A stretch of DNA of 64,000 nt, taken from positions 3,654 through 67,653 of the forward strand of contig CH003264.1 in assembly GCA_000149265.1 (NCBI GenBank). Reading direction: 5' to 3'. Source of the DNA: Ciona savignyi (lineage: Eukaryota > Chordata > Ascidiacea > Phlebobranchia > Cionidae). A program made the translations under genes and the position numbers. Positions 12,575 to 38,494 of this stretch are shown one piece after another (the stretch's first letter is position 1; every line of letters starts with the position of its first letter). The notes beneath the pieces are model-generated. The model had not been told where the DNA came from, did no database searches, and saw nothing but the letters and a program-made list of their open reading frames with translations.

Positions 12575-13703
12575 ATCGGATTTTAATTTATTTGTCCTTC
12601 TAATATTTTTTTTACTTTCCTTTCTCTTTACCTAGCTTATAGCTTGGTGATTTTGTTTCAGATATTGAGTTGAGGTTTCAAATACATCAAATTAGGACAT
12701 TGCTTAAACTTTTTGTTTGTGTTTGTAGAGCCGGTCGCAGTTCTAGTTCGGAAAATCTGGTAACTTAGTAAGGTAAACGCACAGTTTCGGTCGATTGGCC
12801 CATCGTATATATAAGCCATTGCTCTGCTGCATCGTTCTGAATCTACCGGCTAAGCACGCGTGGTACGGGCTTTATTTCCTGATGGTGGGAATCTTAGTGC
12901 CACAACCGTAGAAGTTTGCTGCTCTTAAACTTGCTGTAATCTTTTCAAACCGTTATCATGAAAGAGTAAAATTGTAAAAGTTTTTATAATATCGGCGTTG
13001 TTTACAGTTCCTGGCGTCACAAAAATAGTTTTCTATGTATATTTTGGGACATTTACCTTATAAAACTTCACCAAAATACGGAGCAAAACCCATAGTTGAC
13101 TTGTTTTATAATAGGCCAACAAGGACCGAGAACTAAAATACGGTGACCAGTTGTCCACAGGAGCAATAAGAAGTGTGAAATTTATTTTTTTCTATCAGAC
13201 AAGAGGCCGGAATAGGAAAATCAGTAAAACGCTGCTCCCCAGTCTTGGTACGCGGCTTACCGTAACTCACTGCATAAAAGAAGTTTAATGCTTGAGTAGG
13301 CCGCGAGTAAAACAAAGTAGTGAACTTTAACCCGATGATAAAAACACGAGGACTTATGAATCACTTGCATAACCACAGTATCATCACTACGGTGTAACAC
13401 AGTTTGTTTGTGAAGCATGCGTGATGTTTGTGTGTTTCAATTTCAGGCTGATAGATTAGTGTGGTTAAATTAGTAAGTGGTCATTGTAGTTGCACAAGTT
13501 CATAATGAGTCTAATGTATTAATAATGGAATAAAAATAAAAACCGTTTTTATAATAGTAATTGTGTTTGTTCTATTGGTTATGTTTGCATTTTGTAGTTT
13601 TAAACACGGCATTTATCTATCCGTGTTAAAAATAAATTTAAATGAAAAATTTGCAGTCTTGTTATCAATCTACTAGTATTTTCAGATTAACTTTGTAAGG
13701 AAG
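12575..13703 (+). other. Tubulin 3' UTR and spacer to RNASEH2C
   Basis: No gene seen. AT-rich sequence with AATAAA-type signals near 13530. The first 360 bases or so also flank the inverted tubulin copy. A short acceptor-like tract ends at about 13685 (ttttcag), 18 bases before the RNASEH2C start, with no obvious donor upstream. It could be a cis- or trans-splice acceptor. Confidence 0.45.
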
Positions 13704-14127
13704 ATGAGGCATTAGTATTAATTCACTGCAAAGTGTTAAAGGTATCCCGGAAGTAACTTTGCAACACCTGCCGTGCAAAGTCGAAGCTGATGATGCTGCT
13801 TCCATTTCAAGTTTCTTCTGTCCTAAAACTGTAAAGGGTGAAAATAAAATTGAAACTTTATCTGCGACATTTCGTGGAAGACCTTTGGATGGAAAAAACA
13901 TAAACCTGCCGGAAGGGTATGTTGGAGTGGTAATGGCAGAAAAACAAGAGCCGTACTCTGAGGACGAAAAACGAACTTTCGATGTTGTTGGAAGATTTAA
14001 TGGTTTTACAAAGTGGTATCTAGGTTCTCAATTCGCAAGTGGAAATTCAATGGATAAAGCTTGTCTAACCTGGACAAGTAAACTGGCTCATGCAGTTCAC
14101 AAACCTGTTGAAATAGATCAAGACTAA
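13704..14127 (+). CDS. RNASEH2C: Ribonuclease H2 subunit C, copy A (one-base shift near start)
   Basis: Non-catalytic subunit of the RNase H2 complex, which removes ribonucleotides from DNA. Recognised by LQHLPCKVE near the start, the FRGRPLDGK strand, GYVGVVMAEK, and a C-terminal block with FTKWYLG and LTWTSKLAHAVH, in the same order as vertebrate RNASEH2C. About 140 residues in one exon, somewhat shorter than the human protein. The ATG at 13704 is followed by one extra G compared with unit B, which puts the first 11 or so codons out of frame; from about 13720 the frame is open to the TAA at 14125-14127. The next gene starts 217 bases downstream. Confidence 0.75.
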
Positions 14128-14343
14128 TTTGTTACGTTGAATTGCTTTCCCTAACAGGAGTTTCTTTGTAGTAAATGAAGAGACTTCCATTACAATATAA
14201 AATACTGCCATGTGTCAACTGTCCTTTTATAAGTAGTAAAATTTATTGAAATGCCTTTATTATTTTTTTGTAGATACATAAACTCATAATTACCTAGTTA
14301 CTAAATAAACCTATTTCTGTGTCAAAAGCAATAAAGATAAACC
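14128..14343 (+). promoter_or_regulatory. Short RNASEH2C-DEPTOR intergenic region with acceptor-like site
   Basis: Only 216 bases separate the two genes. A T-rich tract ending in tag at about 14273 looks like a 3' splice acceptor upstream of the DEPTOR ATG, and AATAAA-type signals at about 14303 and 14330 follow it. Unit B keeps the same tract. Ascidians use spliced-leader trans-splicing and operons, so this may be an internal operon boundary (inference). Confidence 0.35.
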
Positions 14344-16476
<2,133 letters not shown>

Positions 16477-19400
16477 GTATTAAAATCTGTTTTATAAATA
16501 TTAAAAGGATATACAAAAATTACATATATAAGAACATTGAAACACGTAATTTGGGATATCTTGATTTTGAATAAGAATAAGACAGATTATGTTAGTGATA
16601 ATATACTGAATAAACATGCTATTGAGTAATACTGAAAGTCTTATTATTATAGATAAAGGTGAATTGGTGATTTTACATATCAATATCAATTAATCTTTTT
16701 CAAGTTCGAGTTGTGTTTCTCCTGTGATGGTTACTAAACGTTTCTTTATCTTCATTTATTTGCAGTGTAACTGTCTTGTAATCCCAGGATATAGTTGCTG
16801 TACTTTGATACAATGTTTGCATTTATCAGCTGAGTGTACAGCTTAACAGGCTACATATGTTTGGACTTTGTACACAGAGTAGCTTTGCTTTACCAATTAT
16901 GGCTTAATTAAGGAATTTTGTTGCAACTAGTCTCACTGTTGTTATAGCGCTAAGTTTAAACCCACAGTTAAATGTTTATGCTTTATGCATGGTAAATTTT
17001 TACAATTCCTTTTTCCGCAGCTAAAATACAGTAATCTACAATCAATCTTTGGTTGTTTTGTCACAGCAGTACATAAATTTCCATTATATAACCTTAATTA
17101 TGTAAAACAACAACACAATGCTAGGTACATGCTAAATGCCCATGTTAGGTGGCTCGGGATCTGTTTGTTTTGTTTGTGGTGTGTGGCGGGTGGTAGTGTG
17201 TGCCAAGTGGATTATCTATAATTGGTTCATATCGCTTTATTTGCTTGGTAGTCACAGCAGATGTTACATAATGGTAGTTATGTAATGAGGGTTAAGTTTA
17301 ATCAACTTTCCATTTAGAAAATCATGATAATATTTAGGTTCTGTTTACCATCTATATTTATATACTTATATCAAGAGTTGACTACATAGTATGTATTTGC
17401 CATATGCCACAAATAGAATTTTGATGGTTTCATCTATATATAATTTGGTACATAGTAACAGCCGTTCATGCCTACAAAGGGCCAACAGAAACAAAACCCT
17501 AAATTCCCAAGGCACACTACCAGTTTACCTTAAGTGTTATATATTGAATTCCAGATAATAACTAAGCAACCAAAATGCTGTTAATATTTAACCTTGTACC
17601 TTTTGTTAGGGGGATTGAATTATTCTATAGTTCTAAATGCGATGTTACATCCCAACCCATTATATCTCGATTATTATTTACTTAAATTGTGTCGTCATCA
17701 GTTTTTTATTGACAATACCCATTCAGCAATGCTAATGTATATAAACTATTATTTCCATGACAATATGAAGATCACCGATAGTACAATGATCCTAATCCTG
17801 ACAGTTACCAATTATAAAAAATGGTTTTGTTTAATAACAGTCTGGGCGTATAACCACATGTGAAGTGTTGCCAATACCTAGCTCACGCATAGTCTGACAA
17901 TGTGCTCATAATCTACTTAGTAATTTCAAATTTGAATTTTATTTACTACATAGGTTTTATACATGCTTGGTGCAATAAAACATTAATAGTTTAAAAAATG
18001 GCAAAATGATATGCATTTAAACAATACTAAAAATGGGTAAAGTTCGGATAAAAACAGTAATTTTTTTGGTCATTAATCTATTTAAGAAAAGAGCTTTTAG
18101 ATTGCTGTATACTTTTCTACTTTACCGTATTCAATACTATCTGATAAGTGTAAAGAATTCTAAATTAGGAATCTCTTCAAACATATGTTAATAACTCAGA
18201 ATAAAGCCCAGACGCACGTGCATGCCCTGATCATGCGTCGCCCGCATGTCTAACCAACGCACCTCATTTCTAATTTGCGCATTTTAGAAAAATATGTTCG
18301 GTTGAATTACCCTTGAACAGTTCCTGCGCCGGTAAAATGACTTCCGCGTCGCCAGTATGCGTTGCGGCGGGGGATTTTATTTTGCTTTTAAAGTCACAAT
18401 GTCTCGTAAATATTTAAAGTCCAGAAACACACGGCTGATTTTATTGTGCACCTAATTAATTTACTTTAAATTTGCGTCTGAAATTGGACGTAGCCTATAT
18501 TATGTTATGAGAGATTAAGGACCACTGTCTGCCTGTGCACCACAGGTCAAACTGCACCGCAAGCAATTCTCTATTAACACTCATGGTGTTGGTTTAAACT
18601 TTAAAGTTTTGTTTTGTTAAAAATGCAATAAAACTTTACATACAATTGGTTTATTGTTGTTGCTAGGTAGTTAAACTCGCCCCCTTTACCTTTCTAAATT
18701 ATGATTTTTGTAGGCGTTTGCATGACCAAAATTTATAACATGTATTTTGATTGTATAGTTGTTGCTTTAAGTACTTGGATCGCATTTCCAATCGGTACCA
18801 AACAATACTATTTGCGAATCACACACAGCCTCGTGTTAAAAGTTCACTCAATCTGTAGTAAAGTCACCACGTCAATACATGTCGTAATCGACACCACAAT
18901 CCCGCAAAATGCGTCATCCCTGCTACTGGTATATCTATCACGTTACTCGAGCAATGTTGTGTTTGCGTCAACCATTTTGTATATTCTCCTTAGTTAAATA
19001 CAAATACTGCGTGTTTTCGCAAACATAACTTAAAAATAATCTCGGAAACCCCACATCCATTGTGAGAAAATATTTGTATGCAAATGAACTCTAAGACTGT
19101 TTGTCTAGTTACGGTTCAGTACCAGCTATTTGCGAGAAGCTGAAAAATTTATATGAAATGTGTTAAACATTCAGCATATGAATCAAATAAGCCTATTAAC
19201 CACATACAATAAGCGTGTGAAACCAAATCGATTTAGGACTAGCTCCCAATAATCAAGAAAATCAGAAATTGTCTTCGGTCGGCTGTAATTTAATTAGCCC
19301 GTTGACCTTAATGCGTAACGGTCACTTCAATCGTTTGGCGTTTAAATAACAGTGCTTGCTTAAGGCGTTCAACTCTTAAGTTTTTAGTGCAAGCCGGCAT

Positions 19401-20119
19401 GCGCGTTGCATAAGCACATAACTTGTGTTTCAGTCTGTGCCGTTTTAATGTGACCATTACATTTGCTTTATCAGTGAACGTTTTTTTGCTTCAGCAAAAA
19501 AATAAGCTGATTCAGCTACAGACAGTGTTACCACGTTTTGTTTTTCGCTGTTCCGAAGAAACTAAATAAAAGCACGAACTCAACCCAAAAAGCCCCACCG
19601 ATACTTGTCCACAGTGGTTTTCCTTAAGTTTGAATTCTGCGGCTTTTTTATTGCTGCCCACTTATCTTCAGTGACGGAACTAACCATTATACAAAGGAGA
19701 CATTGTCCCGCCTGAATGCTGTCGTATAAAAATACGTACTACTGTACTACCAAATAAACATTATTCCCTACGTCACGCCGTATATAAAATTTCAAAAGTC
19801 CTTAAAATGTCGTATGTATACATTACATTATTATTATACATAGTGAAACTAATCGGGAATTAATGCAGTGAATTTTTGTATTACAATATCCGTTATTAGA
19901 TTGTTAATTCCCGATTCCTTTGTCTTGTATTGGACGTGAAAAGTTTCTTAAATTACATTGCGATAATTTAAATGTGTATCATGCGTCAAACAGGGTGTAA
20001 ATGGTAGAGTCAAAGTAGCTCTGCTCTGGGGTTTATTTGTTAAATTTAATCGCTTTGGATTAATTTACATCAATTAAAAACCCAGCAGGAACCGCTCTGA
20101 GTCGTGTACAAGTACTCAG
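16477..20119 (+). other. DEPTOR intron 5 remnant, then duplication junction
   Basis: No gene recognised. Matches unit B 30873-34622 with local indels. It includes a stretch with cacgtg and gcgtcgcc repeats near 18205-18370 and the strongly conserved block at 18805-18995. The open frames at 17594-17863 and 18701-18997 show no family features. The duplication junction lies at about 20109-20119. Confidence 0.55.
18805..18995. promoter_or_regulatory. Block of near-perfect identity between units (candidate cis element)
   Basis: About 190 bases match 33315-33505 with no difference that I can see, although sequence on both sides carries substitutions and indels. It lies in the DEPTOR intron. No coding family is recognised, so I infer a possible regulatory element or a recent conversion tract. 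Confidence 0.3.
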
Positions 20120-21537
20120 GTATGCCATCGGATTATGACAAACAGGAACAGAAGCATCAAGCCATTGCATCTCAACTTGGCATACAATGGCCCCAGTTGG
20201 CCGGTGCTCTTGGGTTAAATGCAGATGATGTGTGGAAAATTCAAAAGCAGAGTGATGGAGGAAATCCAGGGGAACAGAGTTCTGCAATGCTACAGATGTG
20301 GCTTGACAGAAATGGGGTCAAGGCGACAGGTATATCTATACATGATGATTCACTTTAATGCAAATCTGTGAAAAACTGTAAATTATACACAAATTTCTGT
20401 TACAATTTTAAACAATCCATTTTTACCATATTTCTACGATCACAGATGAACAATTGAGTGCTGGGTTAAAAGGGATAGGAAGAGAGGATTTGTGTTACCT
20501 GCTCGAAGATCCTGTTTTTCATTATGGAGCAGTTGACCCATCCCTACACATGGATAAGCACATGCACTATGACAACTCAGGTAGGTGAAGATCAGTATAG
20601 GAAAGGATATTCATGTTTTTCCTGAGAGCAAAATGAGAGTTGTTATGGAATCTTTAGATTACCTGTACCCTCACTCGGGTTGTAGTTATTTTTAATATGG
20701 TAAACATTTGTTATGTCTTTAATTTTGGAACTAATAGAATTCCCTGTTTTGGATCGACACACTGTCCCGTTGGTAAGTGTCTTGCCAAAAGACACAACCG
20801 CCATGGTTTGTAAACATGTTTGGTATCCGTCATAGTTGCCATCCTTAACACTACCCTATATGCCTGGAATTATCTAAAAACAGGAGCGCTTATGTCATAG
20901 TTGGTATCATTTCTACAGGCTTTAATGCATTATCCGCCGAGTTGGGGTCCCCGAATCCAACCCCAGGCCACATCAGCTCGCCTTACCCCTTCACTGGTGG
21001 AGCAAACCGAATCCATATTAGCACCTCTACACCAGTACCCGCTTTAAAGGTAGTATACACTCTTTGCGAAGTTTGTTTATTTCGAAACCTAATCCAAATT
21101 AATACAATTTAGGCTGAGAACGAAACTGTAAATATAGACACACCTATTATTACCCCTTCCACCACTGGAGCAGATGAAGATGATGATTATAACAAGCCTC
21201 ATTTCATCTATGTTTCTGATGATGGTAAAGTACAAATTTGGTGCCTGTAATATCAGAAATACATTCACTCAAAATAAATGTTTACTATCACAGAAGATTC
21301 TGTAGTGAACAACAGTGTACATGAAGAAAAGCCAACTGATATTGATAATCAGAGTTCACTTTTGGAAAGGTTTGTGACATTTTGAATAAATGTCTGGTTC
21401 ATTTCTATCTGAATGTTTATAATGCAGTGAGGATGTTGCTGCAACATCACGAAGATCATCCTCCGCCTCATCTTCAACCACTAGTGGGGAGCATAGCATG
21501 GTTGAAGGTAAGAGCATATTTAGCTTCACATTTTATG

Positions 21538-21640
21538 TACGGTCGTGTGGCCGAATGGTTAACCGACCGATACATATACCGACTCTAATAAACGGTCCTA
21601 GTGACGAGCCCACCATGGGTTCGAAAATTGGCTCGGTCAA
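21538..21640 (+). repeat. SINE-1 (ankyrin intron, copy B)
   Basis: Counterpart of 7210-7318, with the A-box-like TGGCCGAATGGTTAAC and B-box-like GGGTTCGAAAATTGG. It lacks the extra A-run bases of the unit A copy. Confidence 0.75.
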
Positions 21641-22042
21641 AAAAAAAGCTTCACATTTTATATTAAGTTGTGAGGTAGACATGGGCAATATACGGCCGGC
21701 GGGTCTGACCCGTTAAGGGACTTTGACTGGCCCGCAGAGACATCTAAGCATACCCTGTAATTAAGATGTTGCATACTATTCATGTAATAATACGCCCTCC
21801 AAGAACTTCATTTTCCCACATCTGTCCCGCCGACTGCAGAAGTTTCCCTACCCCGTTGTAAGGGCATGTTTGATTGACTATTATCAGATGAAAGGTTACA
21901 TGTTTTTAACATAACATTTTTTAACAGTGAATACTACTATTTAAACCTTATTATTGTCTAAAACTTTGTAAAGAGTAGTTAACCGGCAAGTTAGGTTAGA
22001 ACTTTACTCATCAGTCATCAAGAGATTTTAATATATTGAAAC

Positions 22043-22192
22043 CAGCCATAGGGTAGTTGGCCTTGTGTGTCCTCGGGTAATTTCCTATGCCAGCAATTGT
22101 CTGAATCTAGTGGATTAATAGATTGAACCAACAAAATCGTAACATTAACATTACAACGTATCACAATAGCTCCGGTAACCAATGGTGAAAAA
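22043..22192 (+). repeat. SINE-2 copy overlapping ankyrin exon 7 (copy B)
   Basis: Counterpart of 7720-7872. The acceptor AG and first codons of the exon starting at 22170 lie in the caatagctccggtaacc block of the element. Confidence 0.7.
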
Positions 22193-22467
22193 AGGGAAGA
22201 AAATGAAGTAGAAGTTCCAGAAGTGAATGAACAAACCACAGAACATCAGGTTTGTATAATAATCCATTGATATTTGCTCTGCACCCTATTGAGCATTTAA
22301 ACAGCTCATAATGGTATCTGGCTTAGTAAATAATACTCCAATTTAGTGAAACTCAATCGAGTGTATTCAAATAAAAGAAATTTTCCAAATCTATTGTATA
22401 TATATGAAACACACTGTAATGGCTGTGGTAGTTCAAAAATTTCACTTTCGGTAACTATCGCTTCTAT

Positions 22468-22712
22468 CCCGGTTATGTTTATCCCTGTGAATGGAAAAAC
22501 CAATAGGATTAACACACGGGCAATCGTCATATCACCTCGCGCCCACCGTCGGGTTACTGGAGCTATTGCAGTGTGTTGTGTATGAATAACGTTTCTTCAA
22601 TTTGGTAGAAACCATTAATCCGCTGGGTTCAGGCAATGTTTGTTAAGTGCCTTGCCCAAGGACACAACCGACTAGCTAGCAACCAGTTTCGAATCTTAAA
22701 CCTTAATAACCG
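22468..22712 (-). repeat. SINE-2 copy, antisense (copy B)
   Basis: Counterpart of 8148-8392 with the same blocks, including ccttgcccaaggacacaacc and gactagctagc. Confidence 0.75.
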
Positions 22713-23332
22713 GTCGATATGTTAATCGAAATTTTCTTTTTTCAGGAAGATGATGTGGCCAATGGAAATGATGGAGTTGAAGTTACGACCACCATTATCA
22801 GAACTATTGTGGTAGAGACCAACTCTCCAGAAAAGGTAATCTGTCAAATTGGTAGGATAAGATAAGACTTTACAATGGAACCTTATGAATGTGAAAACTT
22901 AAACTGCGTTATCACACGGGCAATCGTTAAATTACCTCGCACTCATTGTCGTTTTGCTAGAGGTATTGTAGTGTATTGTGCATAAATAAATGATTGGGAA
23001 ATTCCTTCAGATTAGTGCATCCCATTTACCCACTACAGCCAGGCGATATCTCCTAAGTAATAAATAGTTATTAGCAAATGTATTTTCATGTTAGAGCGTG
23101 TATATTTGTTTTCTGGATAAACTTAGGCATCCTTAGTTAACATATGCGATAATAACACAAGTATGAGTTAAACCACTTAACAAAAAAGACACCATATTAA
23201 CTGTAAGAATAATTTCAGGTAGAACTGCCTTCTCCTAAAATCGAAGGTGAAAATGTGGTGAAAATTTCTCGAGACGTCCATCAAGAAGTGGTCAACAATG
23301 ATGTCAACTCGTCGTCATCAGACGAGGAATAA

Positions 23333-24942
23333 AAAAATCTTCAATATGAAAAGCCATCTTATAACGTGCTATTGTACACCGAATGCTGTTAATAATTACG
23401 TTTCAATATCTGTTTAATTTTATTAAAAAGATATTGCGATCTTGTTTTTTTTACTGTTTTAATTTTTTAATCATATATCCTACTTGGAGTAGGCGTATAA
23501 GTTTAGCAGTAGTTCATTTGTATGTATGTATCAAGGCTTTCACTTAGACACTGCCGTAGCTGTCATTGACACCATTAGCTTCTACAGTGGTCACGCTCTT
23601 GCTAAGAATGGGAAAGTTTCCGCAATCATTTTGATTTCACGCGGTGCTGTATTTTCTGTATATATTGTTATAAGTCTTGCGTTTAGGCACTGTTTAGCGC
23701 TCAAGTATCCTTAAAATCAGTGACACATTTTCAAAATGTACAGATCATTCTATTGTACTATATTCGGCAGTATAGGTGTCGTACGCATCATTTCTTAATT
23801 TACTGCTTCATGTTGTGTTCTGTTGTAAAGATACAACTTGGTTGAAATCAAATAAAAATGGTGACGTAATTCATCAATATTAGACTATTCTTTCCTGATT
23901 TATTATAATTTATTACCAAGAGTAGTTAAGGATTTATTTGTTTTTTGGAGGGATAAAAAAATAACACTTAACTTTATTTCGGGTATGAGAAAGCTGTCCG
24001 AGTTACAACACGGGTAATCTTCAGATTACATATTGTTCATTCTCCAGTAACTGGAGCTATTGTACTTTATTAAATTTGCTCAAGTTTAGATTCAACATAT
24101 TATTCCAATGGGTCCAGGAGATATTTGTTCGGTCTCTTGCCCAATGACAACCAAATAGCTAGCGGTTGGTTTGATATGATATTCATGTTTTATTCAAGTT
24201 GATAGAAAATACGAGGGCGTTATCACACAAGCAATCATTGGATTACCCCGTGCATACCGTAAATTACAGGGGCAATTGTAGTGTATTTTAAGACACAAGG
24301 TTTTTATTCGCCGCCTAAAATGTTTTTTAACTCAAAATTAAACAGATATATAGTTAAACAGTCGATTAAACAGAAAATTGTTGTCCAGTCGTTGAAAGAA
24401 ATGTTACATAAAAAATATAGATCCAGAACATTTGATAAGAACACGCAGAAAAGTTCCTTACCTTGCTACCACAAAAACAGCTGTAAAGATTTTATCCATA
24501 AACAAATTGTTACTCGGCAAGTTAGCATATTCATAGCTGATTGAATCACTTGTTGAAAGATTGCGGTGTGCACCATTGTGCGAGTTTTTCATTTCTGTAG
24601 AAAAAATAATTCAATGTTTAACTACACGCGATATTAAATCAAGTGGTGCCTAATTCACGGTTGGCACTCTCATAGTTTAATTCTTTTATATTACCCGATC
24701 CAGGTTTCGAAACCATGATGTTTCGTCACCAGGGTATCGGTAGTGTTAACCATTCGGCCAAATAACCGTTGAAACTAATGGTATGTTTTTGACCATACAT
24801 CTTCGTCAAATTACAATTCTAGTGCCAACTACACAAGTGGAATGTAAAAACGTTTCGTTGGAATTTACCGCAGCAGAATAAGTCTTTTTACGATTTCCCG
24901 CGTGGCGCGCTTTATTCTCTTAATTGAATCGCTCAGCGTTGA
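23333..24942 (+). other. Ankyrin 3' UTR copy and spacer to tubulin B
   Basis: Duplicate of 9012-10626 with a poly(A) signal at 23851-23856, eroded antisense SINE-2 fragments near 24000-24175 and 24215-24300, and a degenerate SINE-1 on the minus strand at about 24703-24780. It has about 30 bases (around 24848-24880) that unit A lacks but the inverted tubulin copy shares. Confidence 0.55.
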
Positions 24943-24986
24943 CCAATCACATGCGATTAATCCTTGACGTAAGGAAGACTATATAA
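24943..24986 (+). promoter_or_regulatory. Alpha-tubulin B core promoter
   Basis: CCAAT at 24943-24947, CRE-like tgacgtaa, and TATATAA at 24980-24986, 84 bases before the ATG. Identical in layout to copy A. Confidence 0.7.
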
Positions 24987-25069
24987 GCTCCAGCGTAGAT
25001 GGAAGGCGTAATCATTCAATTGAACTCACAGTTTTTTTTGAATTATTTTACTTTGAAGAATTTATCAAA

Positions 25070-26892
<1,823 letters not shown>

Positions 26893-28026
26893 ATCGGATT
26901 TTAATTTATTTGTCCTTCTAATATTTTTTTTACTTTCCTTTCTCTTTACCTAGCTTATAGCTTGGTGATTTTGTTTCAGATATTCGAGTTGAGGTTTCAA
27001 ATACATCAAATTAGGACATTGCTTAAACTTTTTGTTTGTGTTTGTAGAGCCGGTCGCAGTTCTAGTTCGGAAAATCTGGTAACTTAGTAAGGTAAACGCA
27101 CAGTTTCGGTCGATTGGCCCATCGTATATAAGCCATTGCTCTGCTGCATCGTTCTGAATCTACCGGCTAAGCACGCGTGGTACGGGCTTTATTTCCTGAT
27201 GGTGGGAATCTTAGTGCCACAACCGTAGAAGTTTGCTGCTCTTAAACTTGCTGTAATCTTTTCAAACCGTTATCATGAAAGAGTAAAATTGTAAAAGTTT
27301 TTATAATATCGGCGTTGTTTACAGTTCCTGGGCGTCACAAAAATAGTTTTCTATGTATATTTTGGGACATTTACCTTATAAAACTTCACCAAAATACGGA
27401 GCAAAACCCATAGTTGACTTGTTTTATAATAGGCCAACAAGGACCGAGAACTAAAATACGGTGACCAGTTGTCCACAGGAGCAATAAGAAGTGTGAAATT
27501 TATTTTTTTCTATCAGACAAGAGGCCGGAATAGGAAAATCAGTAAAACGCTGCTCCCCAGTCTTGGTACGCGGCTTACCGTAACTCACTGCATAACAGAA
27601 GTTTAATGCTTGAGTAGGCCGCGAGTAAAACAAAGTAGTGAACTTTAGCCCGATGATAAAAACACGAGGACTTATGAATCACTTGCATAACCACAGTATC
27701 ATCACTACGATGTAACACAGGTTGTTAGTGAAGCATGCGTGATGTTTGCGTGTTTCAATTTCAGGCTGATAGATTAGTGTGGTTAAATTAGTAAGTGGTC
27801 ATTGTAGTTGCACAAGTTCATAATGAGTCTAATATATTAATAATGGAATAAAAATAAAAACCGTTTTTATAATAGTAAATTGTGTTTGTTCCTATTTGGT
27901 TATGTTTGGGCATTTTGTAGTTTTAAACACGGCATTTATCTATCCGTGTTAAAAATAAATTTAAATGAAAAATTTGCAGTCTTGTTATCAATTTACTAGT
28001 ATTTTCAGATTAACTTTGTAAGGAAG
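26893..28026 (+). other. Tubulin B 3' UTR and spacer to RNASEH2C B
   Basis: Duplicate of 12575-13703 with scattered differences. No gene recognised. Confidence 0.5.
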
Positions 28027-28448
28027 ATGAGCATTAGTATTAATTCACTGCAAAGTGTTAAAGGTATCCCGGAAGTAACTTTGCAACACCTGCCGTGCAA
28101 AGTCGAAGCTGATGATGCTGCTTCCATTTCAAGTTTCTTCTGTCCTAAAACTGTAAAGGGTGAAAATAAAATTGAAACTTTATCTGCGACATTTCGTGGA
28201 AGACCTTTGGATGGAAAAAACATAAACCTGCCCGAAGGTTATGCTTGGAGTGGTAATGGCAGAAAAACAAGAGCCGTACTCTGAGGACGAAAAACGGACC
28301 TTCGATGTTGTGGAAAATTCAATGGTTTTACAAAGTGGTATTTAGGTTCTCAATTCGCAAGTGGAATTCAATGGATAAAGCTTGCCTAACCTGGACAAGT
28401 AAACTGGCTCATGCAATTCACAAGCCTGTTGAAATAGATCAAGACTAA
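28027..28448 (+). pseudogene. RNASEH2C: Ribonuclease H2 subunit C, copy B (frameshifted)
   Basis: The start is in better order than in copy A: ATG at 28027 runs in frame through NSLQSVKGIPEVTLQHLPCK. The frame then breaks near 28235-28245 (extra base where copy A reads LPEGYVG), again near 28310 where bases are missing from the VVGRF part, and near 28365 by a missing A. The stop TAA is at 28446-28448. Copies A and B are each broken at places where the other is intact, which suggests one functional gene read with errors, or two recently damaged copies. Confidence 0.7.
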
Positions 28449-28663
28449 TGTATTACGTTGAATTGTGCTTTCCCTAACAGGAGTTTCTTTGTAGTAAATG
28501 AAGAGTCTTCCGTTACAATATAAAATACTGCCGTGTGTCAACTGCCCTTTTATAAGTAGTAAAATTTATTAAATGCCTTTATCGTTTTTTTATAGATACA
28601 TAAACTCATAATCACCTACTAAATTAACCTATTTCTGTGTCACAAAAGCAATAAAGATAAACC

Positions 28664-38494
<9,831 letters not shown>

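Larger units (their letters stand above)
20120..23332 (+). pseudogene. Ankyrin death domain and C-terminal exons, copy B (5'-truncated)
   Basis: Same nine exons as copy A, from the death-domain exon at 20120 to TAA at 23330-23332, all open and with intact GT-AG sites. Protein changes are few, for example the Leu in YDKLEQ is Gln here. There is no ankyrin-repeat, ZU5 or giant exon upstream; what lies upstream is the truncated DEPTOR copy A. The acceptor keeps actcag but has lost the pyrimidine tract of copy A. It may be a dead fragment, the 3' end of a DEPTOR-ankyrin fusion, or an assembly duplicate. Poly(A) signal AATAAA at 23851-23856. Confidence 0.75.
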
